Of a DNA stretch of 64,000 nucleotides, positions 1 to 9,661 are shown piece by piece. The stretch comes from Borrelia persica No12 (GTDB lineage: Bacteria; Spirochaetota; Spirochaetia; Borreliales; Borreliaceae). Location: NCBI RefSeq assembly GCF_000500045.1, contig NZ_AYOT01000187.1, positions 62,001 through 126,000 on the forward strand. Direction: 5' to 3'. The translations under genes were made by a program, and so were the position numbers. Positions within the stretch are counted from its first letter, which is position 1. Each line of letters starts with the position of its first letter. A model generated the notes under the pieces. The model was given only the letters and a program-made list of their open reading frames with translations. It made no database searches and was not told the DNA's origin.

Positions 1-1
1 T

Positions 2-469
2 AATGTTATTGCGGCTTTGCAACATAAAAGTACGTTTTTGTATAATTTGGAAAATATGTTAAAGATATTGGATTTAGATAATGTTGATTCTAATGAATCA
101 ATACTTGCAAATAAGTTTGTATTGCTTTTAGAGAGATTATCAGATATTACTATACAATTGATATATGGAGATTTTCATAAGGCTTGTTTAGATAGGCTTA
201 AGCGTGCTACAGATCAAGAGTTGCTTTCTATTATTTATAAGCGTTTAAAGAATATTATGCGAATAAGAAAATTAGTTTTAGACTCGTTTGAATTTGTTAT
301 GAATGTAGTTGCAGAGAATATGGATAGTCTTAAAACTAAGTTTGTGAATAAAGAGTATGTTTTAAGTACATTGAGCAGACTTGTTGGAGATGAGAATGTA
401 CTTGTTAATGTTTTAGAAGGCATGCAAGATCGTGTTAACAGTCTTAGAGCTTTGTTGAAAGCTCTTTAG
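2..469 (+). CDS. PF54-like lipoprotein, 3' part only (5' end outside window)
   Basis: The frame is open from the first bases, so this is the C-terminal ~155 residues of a gene that starts before the window; a TTG at 17 is internal. It shows the PF54-like order of helices: LENMLKILDLDNV, then LLERLSDITIQLIYGDF, then KRLKNIMRIRKLVLDSF, and a final leucine-rich helix ending at TAG. The signal peptide and lipobox cannot be seen. It is followed by 1.2 kb of decayed sequence. Confidence 0.75.
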   Translation, partial: NVIAALQHKSTFLYNLENMLKILDLDNVDSNESILANKFVLLLERLSDITIQLIYGDFHKACLDRLKRATDQELLSIIYKRLKNIMRIRKLVLDSFEFVMNVVAENMDSLKTKFVNKEYVLSTLSRLVGDENVLVNVLEGMQDRVNSLRALLKAL

Positions 470-1673
470 TTATGAGTTTGAATATTGCAATGGATGGAGA
501 TAAAGATCAAAATAAGTCTTTATTTCTTATTCGTCTTGTATATATAAGTATTTTTGTGGGAAAGGATATGAAAATTGTCTGATGTTTGCAGTTTTGCATG
601 TGGAGTTGTTCTTGTGGTTTTAAGAAGGAGATAGCATAGAAAATATGAGTGCAATTATTATAAACATGTCTTAGTTTTTTTAATTATGAACGAATCTATA
701 TTCTCTTTTGTGTTTTGCAATGCAGCTTGCTTTAACTTATGTTATTGCGGCTGCATTTTTTATATATGTGTTGTTTATTTGGGTTTTAGTATGATATTTG
801 TGAATATAAACTTATAATATACACTGCTTACAATGTGACAAGCATGTGTATTTGGTTTTAATAATTTATTTTTTAAGAGGAGAATGTATAAAAGATTGTA
901 ACATAATTTTATTATCTTTATTAGTGATTTAATTTATTAAATTAAATTTTTTTAAAATTAATTTGATTATTTGTATAGAAATATTATTTGTTAGTATACG
1001 ATTTCTTAGTATAATGTGGTTGTTTATAAAGTAAATATTGAATATAATGATTAAATATAATTTTTTTAAAAGGAGGTATGTTTCAAAAGTTACGTCTTGA
1101 TATATCTTTGTTATTTTACTTGTTATATTTGTAAGAGCTTTTAGTCATTCAGGTACAATTGATGCTTAAGGATAATCTTGATTTATTCAGGTTGTTTGCT
1201 GGTATTGATTTGAATTTTGCACGTTTTCAAGATGCTGTTACTGTTGATTGAAGTTTTTTTATTTTAAATAGTTGATGTTCATAATTTGTGCTTAAGGTTA
1301 GAGGGTTTAAAGGCAAAAGATTTTTGATAAGCTTGTTTTTATTTGGGAAAATAGTTATGGGTTTGAGTGATTGGTTTTCCTTTAAGTGAAATAAAATGCC
1401 TTAATTGGTGGATAGCTTAACTGCCTGTCAAATATTATTAAATCTTGAAATATAGAGCCTATTAATCAACTTATTTTAATTTGTGACCTTTTTTAAGGTA
1501 AGGGTATTTTGTCTTCTGTAATAATATTGATTCTTTAAAATTGATATTTTATCAGTTGGAGTAAATGTTTTTAGTGGATTATATGACAATATGTGATGAT
1601 AAATATCGATTTTAGCACAGCTTGCAAAATAAAGCTTGTGTGATTTTTATAGTTAATTTTAATAGGAGAATGT
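470..1673. other. gene-free decayed stretch
   Basis: A 1.2-kb A+T-rich interval. Apart from the start-like site at 884 and the remnant beginning at 1078 nothing coding is visible. The last ~50 bases hold the RBS (aataggagaatgtatg) for the gene at 1674. Confidence 0.5.
1078..1560 (+). pseudogene. decayed lipoprotein-type gene remnant
   Basis: Perfect RBS aaaaggaggt is followed by ATG at 1078 and a short hydrophobic reading (MFQKLRLDISLLFYLLYL) ending in TAA. Further pieces such as LFAGIDLNFARF and LCLRLEGLKAKDF lie downstream in other frames, broken by stops. The pattern of a start region plus scattered helix pieces fits a decayed PF54-like gene, but the pieces are short and the assignment is tentative. 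A second RBS plus ATG at 884 (aagaggagaatg) stops after five codons. Confidence 0.35.
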
Positions 1674-2561
1674 ATGAAAAATTTTAACATTGTATTAGTG
1701 TGCGTATTATGTTTATTGTTGATCTTATTCATAATGTTTGGTTGGAATTCAGAAATCAAATACCACTCAGAACTTCAAAGAGATTTGGAGAGTTCAGAAG
1801 TACGAACAGTTCCAAAAAAAGTGAAAAATTTATCTCAAAAAAATGAAGTTTTACAAGAGGAGAATTCAATTTTGCAAAATGAAATTGATGAGATTTTGCA
1901 TAATGACAATTCATTGTCCGAAGTGTCGCATTTGAACAAAACTAGGGAAGAAGCTTATGATGAGCTTGCAAATAAAGTGAAAAAACTTAAGAATAAATTT
2001 TTAGATGAAAGTTTACTGTTTGCTGAGGGTAAGCATAAGTTTAGTATGCCTTTTTTTGAACGATTTGCTAAATTTGATGGTGATGATAAAAAGGATATGG
2101 TTTATGCATCTTTGGGTTATGATGTTGGTGTTATTGAAAAATTAGAGAGGCTGGTTAGTAAGGTAGATTCAAATGTTCCATCTTATTTAAGTAGACTAGA
2201 TAAAGGACTTGCTTCTGCTTTATTGGATGTTTTGTATAATGTTACTTATTATGTTAGGGAAGTTGTGCTCAATAATCATTTGAATTTTTTTAATTTAGAA
2301 AAAATCAAGAAGAATTATTTAATAACATCGAATGATATTGGGTCTATTAATGTTTTTCTTGATGAGTTGATGTACATGAGACGAAACTTGACATCTCAAT
2401 TGCATAAGTACATCGTATTGGCAGAATCAAAAACAGATAAATCTGAGATGCAAGCTGCACTTAGAAAAATCGTTGAGCAGAATGGAGAAATTAAAAAATC
2501 GATAGTTAAGATGATGTTTGTAGCAAAATCAATTGAAAATTTGGTTAATGTTCAAGAATAG
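1674..2561 (+). CDS. PF54-like protein with N-terminal membrane anchor and coiled coil
   Basis: 295 residues. Residues 5-23 form one hydrophobic segment (VLVCVLCLLLILFIMF) with cysteines only near its start and no lipobox at its end, so a signal anchor is more likely than lipidation. Residues about 48-78 (LSQKNEVLQEENSILQNEI) have leucine/isoleucine heptads typical of a coiled coil. The family core VYASLGYDVGVIEKLERL is at 143-160, followed by the usual helices. RBS aggagaatgt precedes ATG. The inferred product is a membrane-anchored surface or periplasmic protein. Confidence 0.8.
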   Translation: MKNFNIVLVCVLCLLLILFIMFGWNSEIKYHSELQRDLESSEVRTVPKKVKNLSQKNEVLQEENSILQNEIDEILHNDNSLSEVSHLNKTREEAYDELANKVKKLKNKFLDESLLFAEGKHKFSMPFFERFAKFDGDDKKDMVYASLGYDVGVIEKLERLVSKVDSNVPSYLSRLDKGLASALLDVLYNVTYYVREVVLNNHLNFFNLEKIKKNYLITSNDIGSINVFLDELMYMRRNLTSQLHKYIVLAESKTDKSEMQAALRKIVEQNGEIKKSIVKMMFVAKSIENLVNVQE

Positions 2562-2757
2562 TGCTATTATTTTTAATAATTACGGTACTTGTAAAAAAAT
2601 ATAGGGTATTTTGGTTTAAAAAAAGCAGTAGTTTGCATGGAAATTTTGGTTTTATGATTTGATTTGTGCTTGAGGTAACTATATTAGTTATGGTAGTATC
2701 ATGTCATGTAAAATTTATGTAAGCACTGCTTACTAGTATTACAACAAAGGAGAATAT

Positions 2758-3507
2758 GTGAAGAAAATTGTCATGGTATTTTTTTATTTGAGTATTTTAG
2801 TTTTATTTTCAGTGACATTCGTATCTTGTGCATCAGAATGTAGTAGATTTTCAGATTCAAAAATCGAAAAAGTTTATAATACATTGATGTATAAGGTTGA
2901 AAGTTATAGGGCAGAATTTAAGAGACAATTTGACAATGTTGTTAATTTTAGAGTTTCCTTTTTGCCACAAAACCAAACTTGTGGAAATGATATATTAAAA
3001 TTTAGCGAGGATGCTGCCAGACGTAGTATTATGTCTACTTTGGGAAGTAATAGTGAACTTGCTGGAAAAGTTGTAGAAATATTGTCCACATTAAATTTAC
3101 GCATGGATAAGGGTGATGCTAAGGATATTGAGCTTGCTGTTAGGTTTTTGGATCAATTGCAATCTGTTACAAGATATGGATTTGTATTATTAGGTAAGCA
3201 TTTAAACAAAAAGAACTTGAGAAAAGTTAGGGATCAGTTGAGATTTGAAACAGGATTAGTAAACTTGCTTGATGATATTGTGTTTCATTTAGATCAATTT
3301 ATAAAGGCAAGAGTAGCATTGCTGTCAGAGATTGCAAGTTTTATTAATAATGCAGTTGCAAAAAGAGGTAATAAGTTGGAGATGATAAATTATTTAAAGA
3401 GTCAAATTGGGTCTAATACTGATATATTGTCAAGTAAAATTTTGGTTGGCATTGTAGATAATGTTTTGCAAATTGAGAAGAAATTGGATGATATATTTAA
3501 ATTATAA
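2758..3507 (+). CDS. PF54-like lipoprotein
   Basis: 249 residues from a GTG start set by aaaggagaatat; the overlapping ATG two bases upstream stops at once. Signal peptide with lipobox FVSC, lipidated Cys24. There is almost no linker: the helical domain begins at about residue 35. The core is divergent (IMSTLGSNSELAGKVVEIL). Extra cysteines at 28 and near 76 (QTCGND) are unusual for this part of the array. Independent unit: ~200 bp of A+T-rich DNA precede it. Confidence 0.8.
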   Translation: MKKIVMVFFYLSILVLFSVTFVSCASECSRFSDSKIEKVYNTLMYKVESYRAEFKRQFDNVVNFRVSFLPQNQTCGNDILKFSEDAARRSIMSTLGSNSELAGKVVEILSTLNLRMDKGDAKDIELAVRFLDQLQSVTRYGFVLLGKHLNKKNLRKVRDQLRFETGLVNLLDDIVFHLDQFIKARVALLSEIASFINNAVAKRGNKLEMINYLKSQIGSNTDILSSKILVGIVDNVLQIEKKLDDIFKL

Positions 3508-3744
3508 TTAAATAGTATTATTATTTAATTGTGTTTAATTTAAAGAGTTTTCAACTTACAAGAAAAAAACTTTTCTATAAGTACATTTGATTTTATTTTG
3601 TTATTTGATGTTGCAATTCAATTTGAGATTTTAAAAGAAAACTTTCAATTAATGACATTATCTTATTGTATTGTTTTTATAATATAATTGGTAGTATAAT
3701 GTATGCGTTCTAATAATATATTGCTTGCACAAAGGAGTGGAGAG

Positions 3745-4353
3745 ATGGATTTAAGAGATCAAAATTTTAATGAACTTCGACAAATTTTAATTGGGTTTAG
3801 AGAAGAACTTGAAAGTGAACGTTATGCATTTATTTCTAAACAGTATCAATTGGATATTAGTTTTGAAGGAGTATTAGATGATATTGTTTATTATCAGTCA
3901 GACAGAGACAAGATTTATACGATGTTGGGATATGATGTTGAAATTATTGGCAGATTAGGTTTGATTTTTAGTAAATTGCATTTTAAACATGTTTATGATA
4001 GAGATACAAAACTTATTATGAATTTGTTAAATGGTTTGATGCGCGTTTCGCACTCAATTCAGGCTCTCTTTAAAGATATTTTCAATCAAACAAAATTGAA
4101 TTTGCTTAAGTTAAGAGATGCAGAAGATATTAAAAAAATTATTCTTTGCTTGGATCAATTTATAGAAATAATAAAAGACTTGATGTTTCAAGTTAAGGCT
4201 ATTATAGTCTCTGCTGCATCAAAGATTAATGAAGAAAGTATATTAAAAGAGTTGACCAGAGTGATCTCTGGGTCAGATTCAAAGTTTAATAGTGGTGTTC
4301 GTGGTATTCATTATCTTTTGTTTGATATTACAGAGTTGGTTGATCTTTTATAG
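3745..4353 (+). CDS. PF54-like protein without signal peptide
   Basis: The ATG at 3745 (MDLRDQNFNELRQIL) directly follows aaaggagtggag; the ATG at 3703 has no RBS. The ~202-residue product starts in the helical domain, with no hydrophobic segment or cysteine lipobox, so it should stay in the cytoplasm unless exported otherwise. Core IYTMLGYDVEIIGRLGLIF. It is a clear tandem paralogue of the next gene (LLNGLM..SH.IQ.LF.D; HYLLFDI.E.VDLL). Either a signal-less variant or a 5'-truncated gene that regained an RBS. Confidence 0.75.
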   Translation: MDLRDQNFNELRQILIGFREELESERYAFISKQYQLDISFEGVLDDIVYYQSDRDKIYTMLGYDVEIIGRLGLIFSKLHFKHVYDRDTKLIMNLLNGLMRVSHSIQALFKDIFNQTKLNLLKLRDAEDIKKIILCLDQFIEIIKDLMFQVKAIIVSAASKINEESILKELTRVISGSDSKFNSGVRGIHYLLFDITELVDLL

Positions 4354-4438
4354 AAAATAAAAACTTTTTAAGAATATTGTATTTTTTATTTTGTAAATGT
4401 AAGTAAAAGATATACTTGTGCTTAATCTTTTGAAGATT

Positions 4439-4476
4439 AAATCAAAAAGTATTAATTAATTAATATTTTTTGATTT
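4439..4476 (+). promoter_or_regulatory. long A+T palindrome
   Basis: Arms of about 19 bases (AAATCAAAAAgTATTAATT and its complement) with a single mismatch and no loop. It sits 86 bp after one signal-less gene and 85 bp before the next, so it could be a terminator of the first or an operator of the second. Confidence 0.45.
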
Positions 4477-4560
4477 AGTTAATTAATTGGCATTTGTATA
4501 TTATATAATGTATATGGTGTGTATTATATTGACAAATAGTTTTTACAATAGGAGCAATAT

Positions 4561-5175
4561 ATGGATGATATGGATGGAATGACATCGCCTTTTAGTACTT
4601 TAAATAAAGTGTTGATGCAATTTAAACAAGAACTTGAAAAAGAACGAGTTGCATTTTTTTCCAAAGAAGAGCGATTGAATATTAATTTTAAAGGGGTCTT
4701 GACTGAAATTTATTATCCTTCAGATTTAGATGATGTTTATGAGGCATTGGGATATGATCTTGACATTATTCGTAGTTTGGGAAGGGTGTTTGATATATTG
4801 AATTTTAAACATATGGGCGACAGAGATACAAGGATTGTCACTAATTTGCTAAATGGTTTAATGCACATTTCGCATGCAATTCAAACTCTTTTTGAAGATG
4901 TTTTAAGTAAATCGAAATTAGAAATCCTTCAATATAAAGATGATGGTGATATTGAAAAAATTATCCAGTATTTGGTACGACTTATAGATGCTATTAAAGA
5001 TTTGGTTTTAAAGCTTAAAGATGTTATAGTGGTTGCTGCATCGAAAACCAATGAAGATGATATGTTAAAAGAATTAAGTAGAGTTGTGGCCAGTTCATAT
5101 TCAAAACTTAATAAGGTAATGCGTAATATTCATTATCTTTTATTTGATATCGTGGAAATAGTTGATCTTTTGTAA
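4561..5175 (+). CDS. PF54-like protein without signal peptide (paralogue of previous)
   Basis: 204 residues, start MDDMDGMTSPF after taggagcaatat. No signal peptide or lipobox. Core VYEALGYDLDIIRSLGRVF at about residues 60-78; the C-terminal helix HYLLFDIVEIVDLL matches that of the upstream gene. Because both copies are intact and signal-less, the loss of export probably predates their duplication. A long palindrome (4439-4476) lies between them. Confidence 0.8.
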   Translation: MDDMDGMTSPFSTLNKVLMQFKQELEKERVAFFSKEERLNINFKGVLTEIYYPSDLDDVYEALGYDLDIIRSLGRVFDILNFKHMGDRDTRIVTNLLNGLMHISHAIQTLFEDVLSKSKLEILQYKDDGDIEKIIQYLVRLIDAIKDLVLKLKDVIVVAASKTNEDDMLKELSRVVASSYSKLNKVMRNIHYLLFDIVEIVDLL

Positions 5176-5560
5176 TTGTGTGTATTTTGTGAATTTATAT
5201 TTTGCAATTTGAAATTCTATAATCAATTTATTTTCAAGTTTTTGAAAATAAATGTGTTGAATTTGTTTCTAAAGGTTTGTAATTAAATATTCGTCTAAAG
5301 TTAGTCTTTTGTAATGTTTATTAATTTAAGTTGGCAAAAAATTTATCTAAAAATACAAAAATCTTAGGTCTTTATATTTCATATATAGTTTGATTTGCAA
5401 AGTTTTTAAATTTAAATTTACATTAATTTGTCACTATATTTATGTTACAATTGCAATTTATTATGGATTATTTATGAATAATGGGATTATAAATTTATGG
5501 TAGTATATGTAATTTTGGTGTCATTTGTTATAATACTGGTAATAAAAAGGTAGAAAATTT
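5176..5560. other. intergenic region with perfect palindrome 5226-5253
   Basis: Perfect 12-base arms ATTTATTTTCAA / TTGAAAATAAAT around a 4-base loop, 51 bp past the stop of the previous gene; probably a terminator. The rest is A+T-rich promoter DNA for the gene at 5561. Confidence 0.4.
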
Positions 5561-6382
5561 ATGATAAAGTTTGGGGTTTTTTTATGTATGGTAGGTTTCA
5601 TTTTAGGATGTGGTTCTAGTGTTGTTTCAAAAGTTGAAAGAAAATTTAATGATGATAATTCTGAATTAAAATCTGAATTGGTGCCATTTGTTAGATCTTC
5701 AGTAGATCAAGCTTATTTTGATCTAGTATCACTATTCCTTTTTTTTAACAAATTACTTAATTTTGAATATTCGGTTTTTGTCTCAAATTCTAATCCTATG
5801 TTTGTTATTGATGAGGATAGTGGGGATATTGTTAAGGAATTATCATGTTATGCTAGAAATCCAACTTGCAATGGATTTAATAGCAGTCGTAATATTTATA
5901 TGGCTTTTAAATATGATATTAGTTGTATTGAGGCATTAAGAGATATATTTGCTGCGTTAAATGTAAGATTGAGTTTGAAACACGTGTTTCTCTCTGAAGA
6001 TGAAAGGAAAGAAAATAATAGGCGTATAAGGATTGTATCTCTTTTACTATTTAATTTAGAGCAATTTGCATATCAGATTAATCTTGTTAAAGATACTTTT
6101 AGTGGTGATGTATTAGAAAAAATTAAAATGAGCAGTAAAGTTACAGTGGAAAATCTTGCTGAGATTACTAATCTATTATTATTGTTTATGCAAGGAAGAG
6201 ATGAATTGATCGTTGATTTGCAAAATATTATAAAGAGAGCAGCAAATGCAAAGCATCATGAGAAGCTAATGGGTTCTGAACTTAAAAAAATTATTCATGA
6301 TGGAGAGATTAAGAATAAAATTATTGATAATTATGAGCTTGCAAAAACTATTCAAGAATTAGTTATGCAAATTGTTAAATGA
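5561..6382 (+). CDS. PF54-like lipoprotein with extra cysteines
   Basis: 273 residues; signal peptide with lipobox ILGC, Cys17. The RBS is weak (ggtagaaaatttatg). The core is MAFKYDISCIEALRDIF, with three additional cysteines close to it (SCYARNPTC and DISC), unlike its neighbours. The rest of the domain (LLLFNLEQFAYQINLVKDTF, later LLLFMQGRDELIVDLQNII) keeps the family helix pattern. A single-gene unit by spacing. Confidence 0.78.
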   Translation: MIKFGVFLCMVGFILGCGSSVVSKVERKFNDDNSELKSELVPFVRSSVDQAYFDLVSLFLFFNKLLNFEYSVFVSNSNPMFVIDEDSGDIVKELSCYARNPTCNGFNSSRNIYMAFKYDISCIEALRDIFAALNVRLSLKHVFLSEDERKENNRRIRIVSLLLFNLEQFAYQINLVKDTFSGDVLEKIKMSSKVTVENLAEITNLLLLFMQGRDELIVDLQNIIKRAANAKHHEKLMGSELKKIIHDGEIKNKIIDNYELAKTIQELVMQIVK

Positions 6383-6524
6383 TTTGCCTTGAGTATGTGT
6401 GTAAATGCAAGAAAATACGGGTATTTATGCAAATGTGAAATTGTGTCATTGTGTTTCTTAATATTATTGTTTAAATTTATGCATATATATATTTGTATAT
6501 TTATATACGAAAAAGGGAATATTT

Positions 6525-7337
6525 ATGAGAAGAATTAGTGTTATATTATGTATATTGGTAATATTTTCTTGTGGTGAAAATGTTGATGATTTAAATAGCA
6601 AAAGAAGAGGTTTGGGTGATTCGGGAAATGCTGATGTATGTGATGGTTTGGTATTTATAAGGTTAGAAACTATTGTAAAAAATATTGTTCCTCGGTATGT
6701 GACTTTTTATATAATTAACAGATTAGTAAATGTACAAAGAGCTAAACTTCATGGTAGGACATTTAAATTAAAAGATGGTGAACCTAAACCTGAATTTAAA
6801 TTTTCCCTATCAAAGATATTTCCAACCTATCCTAATTCAGATTTTATTTTTGAAAGTTTAAATTATGATAAATCGGCTATTTACAGTTTGGAGTATATAT
6901 TGCATACGTTAATATTGCGGGATGATAGTATTATTTTGGGAGATGCATCTAGTTTGTCTAAGTTTATAGATTTTTTGGCCTTTTATGCAAAAATTTTGAA
7001 AGTGCTTTTTTATGATCTCTTGAATGATGAAACCTTAGAGCGAATAAAAGCTACTAAAACGGATATAGAACTTACCCTAATTCATCATTATTTACAGGAT
7101 ATTTTAGAGAGAAAGGAAAAATTGGATAATTCTCTTAGAGAAGTACTGGTTAATATGGTTATTAGTGGGAAAGATAGAAAAACTATATTGAGCATTTTAG
7201 GTGAAATGATTTCGACTTCTTCTTCAAAGAAGCCTGAGGATGAATTTCTACAAGAGGAAGGAAGAGTTATATTTGCGAGCGAGTTTGTTGAGCTAAAAAA
7301 TCTGGTATTTAGGGTTATAAAATGTTTGATTAGATGA
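6525..7337 (+). CDS. PF54-like lipoprotein
   Basis: 270 residues. Lipobox IFSC, Cys16; a short polar linker to about residue 35. Core FESLNYDKSAIYSLEYIL, followed by the helices LSKFIDFLAFYAKILKVLF and HHYLQDILERKEKLDNSL. The C-terminus (FVELKNLVFRVIKCLI) ends like its neighbours. The 5' flank carries aaaaagggaat before ATG. Confidence 0.8.
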   Translation: MRRISVILCILVIFSCGENVDDLNSKRRGLGDSGNADVCDGLVFIRLETIVKNIVPRYVTFYIINRLVNVQRAKLHGRTFKLKDGEPKPEFKFSLSKIFPTYPNSDFIFESLNYDKSAIYSLEYILHTLILRDDSIILGDASSLSKFIDFLAFYAKILKVLFYDLLNDETLERIKATKTDIELTLIHHYLQDILERKEKLDNSLREVLVNMVISGKDRKTILSILGEMISTSSSKKPEDEFLQEEGRVIFASEFVELKNLVFRVIKCLIR

Positions 7338-7649
7338 TGTGGTATAGGTTTAAAGATATTTCGTTTAATTAGTAAACTTATTAATGACATTTAGAATTTA
7401 AATAATAAGTAATCTTTAAGTATTTGACATTCAAAGGATTGTTGTTTACTTAGAGATTACTTAACGTATCAGCTATATTCACTTAAAATGCTTGAAAGTA
7501 ATCAGATCAAATGTCTTAAGTTGATGCTTTGATTTTGTAATGACTTTTTGAGTAAATATGATTATATTATATAATAATAAGTATTATAATGTATTGATTA
7601 TTAATCAATATTTGATTTAAAAATATATAATCTTAAGGAAGGAGAGTAT
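7338..7649. other. intergenic region with inverted repeat
   Basis: The inverted repeat AAGTAATCT (7407-7415) / AGATTACTT (7454-7462) could form an imperfect hairpin after the previous gene. No open frame of note. The RBS for the next gene is aaggaaggagag at about 7635-7646. Confidence 0.35.
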
Positions 7650-8651
7650 ATGAAAATGTTAGTTTTTATATTTTATTTATTATTTGTAATGAACATGAGT
7701 TCTTGTAAATATTGGGATATTAGAGATGATACCAAGGGAGGCGTTGGGCAAGGAGATGAGTCTGTTGATTCGTATTTAAAGGACTTGGGTATTACAGATC
7801 AGTCAAAGTTGAAAAATCTGGCACGTATAGGTTTGGATTCGTTGGATGAACTGTTTGTTCAAGCAGAGGGTAGAGATGATATTGATGGTATTAGAGAAGG
7901 AGTTGCACTTCCAGAAAATGGATTTGATTCTAATTTGGGTGCACAAGAACTGCAAAAAGGGGATGGTTTTAAAAGCAGTGGTACTGGTGCAGAAGTTAAT
8001 GAACAAGGGACTGAGCAGGGTAATAGAGATGAAGATTTGGATAGTAGGAAACATTCTGTTTATGATGCTCTTGTGGAAAAGGTACGAATTTACAATGCAA
8101 GGCTCGCAAATGAACGTAATCAATTTAATGAAACTGAGTTATCTTCTAATATTCCTTTTGATAAAATTTCTTCAAGTTTTTATTCTGAGGATAAACAGGA
8201 CGAAATTTATGCTGGATTGAGATATGATACTGATTTTGTTGAAAAGTTAAGCAAGATATTTGATAAGTTATTATTAAAAAATTCCTCCAGTGATGCTTTA
8301 GAGACATATAATAATGTGTTATTGGTTTTTAGATCATTGTCATCTTATCCCAAAGGTTCTCTTGATCTTTTAAATGAGGGAACCTTGGAAAAGATTAAGG
8401 AGCAAAATACTGATGTTGAGATTAAAAATATTATTGACACTTTGGATAGTCTTGTTAAGACAAAAGATGAGCTTGTAGATCACTTTAAGAATAGCATAGA
8501 ATCATTGAGTGATCTTAATAATGAGGTAGAAATAATAGCTGAGTTGAGAGATAAGTTTTTGCGAGATGGCGGGAATAGATATGTTAAGAGAATTGGTGCT
8601 TTAAGCGAACTTAGTATGGTGATTGCAAGGTTAGTTAATCATTTAAATTAG
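7650..8651 (+). CDS. PF54-like lipoprotein with long acidic linker
   Basis: 333 residues. Lipobox MSSC, Cys19. Residues 20-135 are a Gly/Asp/Glu-rich, low-hydrophobicity tether, far longer than in most neighbours. The helical domain follows (NERNQF..IPFDKISSSF), with core IYAGLRYDTDFVEKLSKIF at 186-204. A 124-residue open frame inside it in another phase is a shadow. A strong terminator follows at 8653. Confidence 0.85.
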   Translation: MKMLVFIFYLLFVMNMSSCKYWDIRDDTKGGVGQGDESVDSYLKDLGITDQSKLKNLARIGLDSLDELFVQAEGRDDIDGIREGVALPENGFDSNLGAQELQKGDGFKSSGTGAEVNEQGTEQGNRDEDLDSRKHSVYDALVEKVRIYNARLANERNQFNETELSSNIPFDKISSSFYSEDKQDEIYAGLRYDTDFVEKLSKIFDKLLLKNSSSDALETYNNVLLVFRSLSSYPKGSLDLLNEGTLEKIKEQNTDVEIKNIIDTLDSLVKTKDELVDHFKNSIESLSDLNNEVEIIAELRDKFLRDGGNRYVKRIGALSELSMVIARLVNHLN

Positions 8652-8652
8652 T

Positions 8653-8692
8653 AAAATTAGTGGGCTTTTAAGCTCACTAATTTTTTGTTTTT
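8653..8692 (+). terminator. rho-independent terminator
   Basis: Near-perfect hairpin AAATTAGTGGGCTT / AAGCTCACTAATTTT with a 3-base loop, followed by a T run, two bases after the stop codon of the lipoprotein gene ending at 8651. Confidence 0.8.
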
Positions 8693-8887
8693 TTATTTAT
8701 TTTAATTAGTTTATTTGATTTTTAGGATTTTAAGTATTTGCTTAAATTTTTTTGTATAAAGTTATACTTTTGTCTTAAATTTTAATTAGACTATGGATAA
8801 ATGAAATTATTGCTATATTATATTTATTATAAATATGTATTCATATTTTATAATATTGATTACTATATAATAGAAAGGGAGAAGTAT

Positions 8888-9661
8888 ATGAGATTTTGTA
8901 ATTTGGTGAGAGACACTTTGATTTATAATTTGGGAGGTGTTTTAGAAAGTAGAATTATTAGAAAAACGTGTGATTTTAAACATAATGTTATTAGGAAAGT
9001 ATTTGATTTAAAGCATAATGTAAATAGTGGTGGTATGCGCGTGAAACAATCTTTTAATATCAGTGATGAAGATCAGATTTTCTATACTTTAAAGGCAAGA
9101 GTGATTGCTTATAGGGAAGAAATTAATGGTTTACATTCTCAATTTGATTTGGGTAGGTTTTTTTTAAGTATTCCCTTTAAAAAAATTTCGCCAGATTTTT
9201 CCGATTCATATAAACAGGAGAAGATTTATTCTAGTTTGGGGTATGATGTTGAGATTATTAAACAATTAGGTTATATATTAAATAGGCTTGATTTTCATAG
9301 TCCTCATTTTATTAATATTGATGCAGATTTTGCTCATAAATTATTGGTTTTATTAAATAATATTACGGATTATGCTAGGACACTTGTAAATTATTATTTA
9401 AGTGATGATAATTTGATGCGTATCAGATTTCGCAAAGATAAATTGAGAATTACTGAGATTTATAATCGTTTGGAAGAATTTATTGCAATAAGAGAAAATT
9501 GTATATCCAAAATTAAATTACAAATAACATATTTGTCATCAAAAATTGCTAGAGAGTCCATATTATCAGGAATAAAGGAAATGATTGATTGTGAAGGTGA
9601 GGTTGGACAGGCAGTAAATTCTATGAGCACAGTTGCAGTTACAATTTGGAGTCTTAGTTAG
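8888..9661 (+). CDS. PF54-like protein with atypical N-terminus (no lipobox)
   Basis: The start is ATG 8888, placed by aaagggagaagtat; an open frame continues 29 codons upstream but has no RBS. The 257-residue product begins MRFCNLVRDTLIYNLGG and has no hydrophobic signal or lipobox. Residues about 22-48 hold an internal near-repeat (FKHNVIRK / LKHNVNSG). The domain carries SIPFKKISP and core IYSSLGYDVEIIKQLGYIL, close to the next gene. Export cannot be predicted. Confidence 0.72.
   Translation: MRFCNLVRDTLIYNLGGVLESRIIRKTCDFKHNVIRKVFDLKHNVNSGGMRVKQSFNISDEDQIFYTLKARVIAYREEINGLHSQFDLGRFFLSIPFKKISPDFSDSYKQEKIYSSLGYDVEIIKQLGYILNRLDFHSPHFINIDADFAHKLLVLLNNITDYARTLVNYYLSDDNLMRIRFRKDKLRITEIYNRLEEFIAIRENCISKIKLQITYLSSKIARESILSGIKEMIDCEGEVGQAVNSMSTVAVTIWSLS

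Noticed and set aside
1571-1759. 62-codon minus-strand open frame
   Set aside because: Overlaps the start of the real gene at 1674, lacks RBS and resembles no family.
7846-8220. 124-codon + strand open frame inside the lipoprotein at 7650
   Set aside because: No RBS, runs in another phase of a gene with clear signal peptide and family core; a shadow.
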